DNA from: Polyodon spathula
Taxonomy: Eukaryota > Chordata > Actinopteri > Acipenseriformes > Polyodontidae
Reading direction: 5' to 3'
Length of the DNA stretch: 64,000 nucleotides
NCBI RefSeq assembly: GCF_017654505.1
Contig: NC_054543.1
Location: 21,650,976 to 21,714,975 of the forward strand
Within the stretch, counting starts at the first letter, position 1. The number at the start of each line of letters is the position of its first letter. The notes beneath the pieces were generated by a model. That model was not told where the DNA came from and made no database searches. It saw only the letters and a program-made list of their open reading frames with translations. The position numbers were made by a program, and so were the translations under genes. This document shows positions 58,489 to 64,000 of the stretch, piece after piece.

Positions 58489-59607
58489 CAAGGCGTCCAG
58501 CAAGGTCTTGATGCTGTTGTAATCCTCTTTGAGGTGCACCGAGTGAGCCAGGGGAAGAGACGGGTACTTGTTACCATTATGGAGCAGCATGGCTTTGAGG
58601 CTCCTTGATGAGCTGTCAGTGAAGAGGCGCCGCTCATTCTGGTTACAGGCATTTCCGATTGTCTCGACAGACTGGTCACATTGTGGCAGAAGCAGAGCCC
58701 ATCTTGACGGGTGAAGAAGCTGGAAAAAGGTTGGTGACGCTTCCTCTGATCTGCGACTTGCACACTTTCATCTAACAAGTTCCATTGCTTGAGCCTAGAC
58801 GTCAAAAGCTCGGCACTGGACTTGGTGAGACCAAGATCTCTAATCAAGTTGTTGAGGTCTTTTTGGTTGGGGTAGTATGGGTTTCTCTCCTCAGCTCCAC
58901 CTCTGAAATTGTCATCTGGATCTACAACATCTTCCTCGCTCTCTGACTTGCTGCTCTCTTCTAAAGACGGCTGCTCTCTCTTCAGAGGAGTGGGTACGGA
59001 GAGCTCATGGCAGTGTGGCACCGGGGCAATGGATGAAGGATGGTCCGGATACGTGATAGCAGGTGCATTCTTGCCAATCCGACGTTTGGAAGAGTCCACC
59101 ATGCAGAAGTAGCAGTTGCTTGAGTGGTCAGTGGGTTCCCGCCAAATTCTTGGGATAGCGAACTTCATGGCTCTCTTTTCCCCTCTGTACCATCCTACAA
59201 AAATACATTTATTTCACCCATGACTAATGTGTAAGAGATTCTCGCAACATTTTTCATATATGATATATTTTTTCAATAACATTGAAAATTGTAAAACATT
59301 TTAAAATTAAAAACTTTTACAATTGTAAAAATTTTATAACATAAAATTCCGAGTAACAATTGTCCATCTTACCTTCCAAAGATTTTTTGCAGTGCTTGCA
59401 GGTGAAATGGGGTGCCCAGGGTTTGTCTTGATCCCCGACAGGCATGCCGAAATATGCCTTGTAGGCCTCACACATCTTAGCAGATGCTTCCACGGAGTAC
59501 TTTTTCGCTCTTGTCTTGATAAATTGGCTGCAGACATAGCAAAATGTGTCTGCCGGATGCTTGCAGCCTCTTGACACCATCTCAGAAAACTGCAGATATG
59601 TATCCAC
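58489..59607 (-). pseudogene. unassigned transposon protein, N-terminal half with intron
   Basis: Exon 1 (59607-59373) encodes MDTYLQFSEMVSRGCKHPAD, then FCYVCSQFI, a Cys-rich start, and PWAPHFTCKHCKKSLEG. A GT-AG intron (59372-59195) follows. Exon 2 continues in frame with WYRGEKRAMKFAIPRIWREP and NCYFCMVD, so the N-terminus has paired CxxC motifs suggesting zinc binding. An acidic linker follows (ESKSESEEDVVDPDD), then LIRDLGLTKSSAELLTSRLK and WNLLDES. A frameshift near 58680 leads to ERRLFTDSSSRSLKAMLLHN and PLAHSVHLKEDYNSIKTLLD, ending at the LINE. Together with the C-terminal half the protein would be about 640-680 aa. Confidence 0.8.
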
Positions 59608-59734
59608 GTAGGCAGCTGGAACTAAACTGAACTGGTGGGCTTAAGGCCCCTGTATTTATACTACTATTTATATTACTGTAAAGTTCTAGAAGTTACTCCA
59701 AGTTTACTCAGCACTGAATCTATCTGGAATGTTC

Positions 59735-59888
59735 TGGAAAATAGGTCAATTTCAAAATATCACTGTCCTGGTCACAAAAGCAAAGTTTGTGGGGAATAAT
59801 AGCCATTTTCTATACTTTTGAGGCATAAGCAATTAGGAAATAACACTTACTACCCAGGAACCAAAAAAAAATAAATTGTTACACGGTG
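59735..59888 (-). repeat. right terminal inverted repeat of the unassigned element
   Basis: Read on the minus strand it starts CACCGTGTAACAATTT and matches the left repeat through TATAGAAAATGGCTATTATT to about 150 bp. The right repeat lies about 130 bp upstream of the first ATG of the protein gene, so it may also hold its promoter. Confidence 0.9.
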
Positions 59889-60059
59889 TAATTTAACAGT
59901 AAAGGTCAAGTTTTAAAATAGAATACTTAAGTTGATTACAAAGTATTCTTACCTTTACTAGTTGATAAAGTCTGCTCTTCAATCTTTCTGGGTTACGAAA
60001 TTGTCAATGACCTGGTCGTACCAGCAAGGATTATTTTCCAGAGCCTTTAATGCCCTTTT

Positions 60060-62080
60060 CAATGGATAGAATTACCAGGATTTTAAGGCATTCATGTGCC
60101 ATTGTGTTTCTTGTATAGATATTTAGCCTTTTTGAGACCAGAGAAGCTTCTTTCCACATCGGCAGACGTTAATCCAGTTGTTGCTATTAAACACATCAGC
60201 TTGTACAGCTGGTGCATAGCTTTGTCAAGACCACTGCCCTTGAGGTACCAGACACTGTCACCTTGCAACTCAGTGTCTGAATAGAAAACTTGCAGCTTTT
60301 TTTTCAAACGTTCTGCATCAAAAAATTGGCCATATCCCTCAGTTAAGCAGTTAATTGCTTCATCTGGGATTACGCTTTTCATCGCTGCAAATTTCTCGTG
60401 ATTCAATAACTCAGTCTAGGCTTGCATATCGACCAAGTATCTGGAGTATTAAATTGCCCAAAATGGAAAAATACAGTGTGCAGTATTGCTGATTTACATC
60501 TTGGAACTCACCCTACCGTTGACGACTCTTTCTCCTGTGTGTTTCAGTTGGGTCTTCTGTCAACTTGTCTGCTTTTTCATACAATGTATTAAATGATTCT
60601 TCAGTTGTCTCCTCTGTAAAATGAAGCACATTTTCGATTCTGTTTTTATGGAACACAGCATTCATAGTCTTTTGCTGAATGCAAATACTCTATCCTTATC
60701 AGAAAAAACCTGGTTGAATGTGAAAAGCAGAAACAAGAGTTCGAATGAACCCACTTGCACCTCTGATGGCATCATCATCCATGCCCTTGACAAGGGGTTG
60801 ACAATGCGTGAGAAATTCTCTACAAGTTTGTCACGATTATTGACGATCGTGTTCATTGTTGAACTGAAGTTCCAGTGAGTTGGAACATTTTTTGGCAATC
60901 GAGGAAAAACAGTTTCTTCCAACAAAGCTACTCTTTTGATGGATTTGGGGAAAAAAAATGACGTGAATCCCCTTAGTGTTGCAAAGAATGCCCTGGCTTG
61001 TGTAATGCATTTTGCTCCTTGGCTTAACACAAGGTTTAGACGATGCACATAGCAGTGTATAAAGACAGCACTTGGAGCCACTTCTCGTACTTTGGCTGGT
61101 AGCCCGTTTAATTCAGAAGACATCACTGCAGCTTCATACGTTTGTGCAACCAGTTTCTCTTCAAAATCATACTCTACCATTGTTGTGCTAATAAGGTTGA
61201 AAACTGACTGTACATCTCGCCCACTGGTTACATCAACAAAAAAAAAAACAGCAAACGCTCTTGTATATTTCTTCCACACACGCATAATTATAGAAAGCTG
61301 AGAATGAGAGGAAATGACAGTGGATTAATCTATCTGGCATGCAAAAAAGGGGCAGTATTATTCACTTCCTTTTTATCTCCTCAAGGAAGGAAAATAAGAT
61401 AGAAGAAGTCAAATCATTCTGAATTGTTTTTGATATTCCTGTAAATACACTAGACAGTTCAATATGAGAAGCAAGCAATTCATCATAGTGAGCTATTACC
61501 TCTGTGAGCTCCCGGCAGTTCCTCTTGCTTAAAGAATCCACCATCTCATGGTGCCCTCTGAATGATAATTCCTGGTGCCCCAAGAAAGTTGTTGCATCTC
61601 TTAAACATTTTAAAACAGCCCTGTTCCTTCTCATGGTTTTGTTGTGTTTTGCTACTTGAATCTATGCACTTTCATCTTTAACATGTTCAATGCGATTTTG
61701 CCCTAGCAGCTTCAGTTTTACTTCAGCATTGATGTGGTCTTTTGCTTTGGAATGTCATTTTACTGCTCAATCCAATTTTTTTATATTATTATAATCCATA
61801 TTTTGTCCAATTACTAGCAGAAATACAGAAAAGTAAACAAGGCCAACAATACAGGTGGTTTGTAATTGTGCTGCCTGTCAGCCAATCCGCTCTATCATAC
61901 CAGTGACAATGAAATGACCTACTAGTACTTTTCTTCCCAGTATTTTCTACTTCTATGTTTATTTTTATTCGAGGCTGAGGTCTACCCTTGGGTTTATACA
62001 AACCTTGTCAGTATATTTTAAAGTACCAAAGGGAGACTTCAGCAACCAATCTACCACATTCACAGCCTCAGCCATTTAAC
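60060..62080 (-). pseudogene. hAT-type transposase with TTF-type zinc finger, decayed
   Basis: In order on the minus strand: SFHCHWYDRADWLTGSTITN and LYCWPCLLF (TTF-type finger, about 61850-61960), LKCLRDATTFLGHQELSFRG and VFTGISKTIQNDL (61362-61634), then GRDVQSVFNLIS, AQTYEAAVMSSELNGLPAKV and VHRLNLVLSQGAKCI (60662-61285). The C-terminal dimerisation block LIATTGLTSADVERSFSGLK is at 60092-60406. This is the layout of ZMYM/DUF4371-like hAT proteins. Several indels and lost segments break it. No termini were identified, although the unassigned element ends only about 170 bp away. Confidence 0.8.
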
Positions 62081-62419
62081 ATGGTGGCACTGGTGCCTTA
62101 GAATTCACTTTCATTTTTATATACAAACATTTTATTTCCTACCTTCGTCAAAAATTACATTGAATAATATTCACCTCACATACAGAATTTTATTAAAATA
62201 AATCACTTTGATACGGGAGAAGATGTCTACTATCAATATACTCTCTCCAATAACTCCAACAGTGCGTGTGTAATAGAACATTGGGTAAGGTAATAATTAT
62301 ATTGAAAATGATCAACGCTTGAAGCATGTCTGGAGACTTGCCTCCCTTGATTAAAAATAAAAAAAATGTTGCGATTCATCCAATGAAAAATCGTTTATAG
62401 CACATAAGATTTTTTGCAG

Positions 62420-63410
62420 TTTGTTAGTCAATCAATCAATCTATATTTATTTTATATAGCACTTTTCATAGTGGACCACCATCACAAAGCGCTACCAGGG
62501 TCGAGTTTTAAGTAGAGCTAGGTGTCATCAGCATAGGAGTGAAACATGAGGCTGTGTTGTCAATTGAGTTGACCCAAGGGAAGCATGTAGATATTGAAGA
62601 GAAAGGGTCCAAGAACAGATCCTTGGTGGACACCACAAGTGACTAGGTTTGCAATGCAGCTACATACACCATAAAAAACAGACTGCATTTGTCCGGATAG
62701 GTAAGAGGACATCCAGGAGAGACAGGTTCCAGAAATTCCAGCATACTTCTGAAGGTGGTCAAAAAGAATTCCATGATCTATGGTGTCAAAAGCAGCTGTT
62801 AGGTCAAGGAGGACGAGCACAGAGGGAGTATCAACATCAGCATTGAGTAGGAGATCATTTACAATCCGGAGAAGAACAGTTTCAGTATTGTGATGCGACT
62901 GGAAACTAGACTGTTGAGATTCAAGCAGATTGTTGTACGTGAGATGTTTCATCAGCTAACTGCTGACTACAGCCCTTTCGAGAGTTTTGAGAGAAAAGGG
63001 AGATTGGAGATGGGCCGAAAATTAGATTAATCTGGTCAAGGGATGGTTATTTGAGTACCGGTGTAACTCGGGTAAGCTTAAGGGCAGCAGAAACCAAGCC
63101 AGAGTCCAGGGACAGGTTGTGTGCATAATGGAGGGAGCAAGATCAGAAGCATAGAGATTGACGATTAGTCGTCCAGGGTTCCAGGAGGCATGTGGCAAAA
63201 GTTGATTTCAACAGTAAGACGGAAACATCTTCAATAGAGAGAGAAGGAGGAGAGGGCTGGAGGGGCAACAAGAGGAGTGTCAAGGTGGTGAAGTAGTAAA
63301 CTGGGTTTGGGGTGGGAAAGCATAGAATAGATGTTGATTTTGTTCCAAAAGAAAGTGGAGAAATCATGACAGGTAACAGAGGAGGATAAACGGGGAGATG
63401 GATCTGTCGG
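62420..63410 (-). pseudogene. L2-type LINE reverse transcriptase fragment
   Basis: The open frame 62560-62952 has LESQQSSFQSHHNTETVLLR, VLLDLTAAFDTIDHGILFDH (palm motif A) and GVHQGSVLGPFLFNIYMLPL (motif B). YADDT (motif C, near 62535) is in a shifted frame just downstream. Upstream to 63400 other RT pieces are broken by stops. The pattern is that of fish L2/Maui-type LINEs, distinct from the CR1-type copies. Confidence 0.82.
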
Positions 63411-63619
63411 TGGCTAGATGTAGGATTTGGTAAATGGTGAAAAAAATTAGCTCATTAGCCATTTCCAAATCCCTCCCAATGGCTAGTAGAGGCCTTATTC
63501 CTACCTTGACACCTAACATCTAAATCCCCTTGATAAAGAGTGCTCACTCATTCTCCACTCCCAGAATGAACACATACAAATACCCTTACAAACTCCTTCT
63601 CCTACGCTGCCTGGTACAA

Positions 63620-64000
63620 ACTTGAAAATCTCCTTTTTCAATTGTCGCTCTATGACTAACAAATCTCTGCTTCTCAATGAACTTATAACCAATACCAATC
63701 TTGATCAACTCTGTCTAGTTGAAACCTGGCACTTTGTAAACGACATGCACTCACTGCATCTAGCCACACCAAAAGCTATTCCCTCTTTGATAAACCTCGC
63801 CTCACTGGTCGAGGCGGGGTCACTGCTGTTATTGCAAATTCTGTGTTTGCTTCCTCGGTTCTTTCTTTGCCTGCCTTTTCTTCATTTTAGAATCTGGCCA
63901 TCAAGCTCCCCTCTCCCATGTCCCTCACCCTTGCTGTCATCTACCATCCACTTAAGAGCAACTCTGCTTTTATTGCAGTTTTCAGAATTCCTCTCCCTCG
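63620..64000 (+). pseudogene. L2-type LINE endonuclease start, runs off the window
   Basis: The plus strand reads NCRSMTNKSLLLNELITNTN then LDQLCLVETWHF, the start of an apurinic-type endonuclease with Asn and Glu metal-site residues as in L2 ORF2. Later sequence to 64000 follows the same domain with frameshifts (VIYHP near 63940). The remainder lies beyond the window edge. Confidence 0.7.

Larger units (their letters stand above)
53164..59888 (-). mobile_element. unassigned TIR DNA transposon with a single long protein gene, split by a LINE
   Basis: The ends are inverted repeats of about 150 bp (53164-53309 and 59735-59888), starting CAC and ending GTG. TAA lies outside both ends (53161-53163, 59889-59891), a possible 3-bp target duplication. 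The ends also share ACTTTGCTTTTGTGACCAGG. Subtracting the LINE at 54202-58485 leaves about 2.4 kb. The interior is one minus-strand gene with a GT-AG intron. CAC termini and a 3-bp duplication recall the CACTA group, but the protein does not look like an EnSpm transposase to me, so the superfamily is left open. Confidence 0.8.

Noticed and set aside
1..64000. CRISPR arrays, operons, ribosome binding sites, tRNA or rRNA genes
   Set aside because: The window is vertebrate-type repeat DNA; no spaced direct repeats, rRNA or clear cloverleaf genes were seen.

Overview
The window is AT-rich vertebrate DNA made almost entirely of transposable elements in various states of decay. I see no complete host gene. 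The mix of CR1/L2-type LINEs, DIRS-type tyrosine-recombinase retrotransposons, Gypsy, many Tc1/mariner elements, hAT, piggyBac and solo LTRs points to a ray-finned fish. The CR1-type LINE with an ACATAAGA-repeat tail, and a SINE-like unit next to it, remind me of repeats common in sturgeons and paddlefish. That lineage call is from memory and not tested.

Layout. 0.5-6.0 kb: a Tc1-like element whose left terminal repeat is split by a minus-strand CR1-type LINE with a full 941-aa ORF2, plus a SINE-like unit. 7.2-8.2 kb: a second LINE fragment and a piggyBac transposase fragment. 9.0-10.6 kb: a decayed Tc1. 10.7-14.9 kb: a minus-strand DIRS-like element cut by a putative 1.24-kb solo LTR. 16.4-29.8 kb: Gypsy remnants in the order expected on the minus strand (zinc knuckle, protease, RT, RNase H, integrase), spread over about 13 kb because hAT, Tc1, piggyBac-type MITEs, a DIRS deletion derivative and a LINE lie between them. 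30.2-34.6 kb: one end of an unfamiliar TIR element, then a larger DIRS element with inverted terminal repeats. 38.7-41.3 kb: a solo LTR with perfect 5-bp target duplication and a decayed HECT-domain gene. 41.5-42.2 kb: a DDE-integrase relic. 44.5-47.4 kb: two abutting Tc1 relics and large TA/CA microsatellites. 47.6-53.1 kb: mostly unassigned sequence. 53.2-59.9 kb: the most interesting locus. 60.0-62.1 kb: a hAT transposase relic with a TTF-type zinc finger. 62.4-64.0 kb: two head-to-head L2-type LINE pieces.

The best candidate for an undescribed system is at 53,164-59,888. It has about 150-bp terminal inverted repeats that start CAC and end GTG, flanked by TAA on both sides. Between them, on the minus strand, lies a long cysteine-rich protein gene with one GT-AG intron that I cannot assign to a named transposase family. 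A 4.28-kb CR1-type LINE sits inside its coding region. Without the LINE the element is about 2.4 kb. A second terminus of the same family lies at 30,189. The coding copy is dead (one frameshift, one in-frame stop, the LINE), but its structure is that of an autonomous DNA transposon.

Nothing here works together as a pathway. The logic is layered insertion, and the nesting order gives relative ages.
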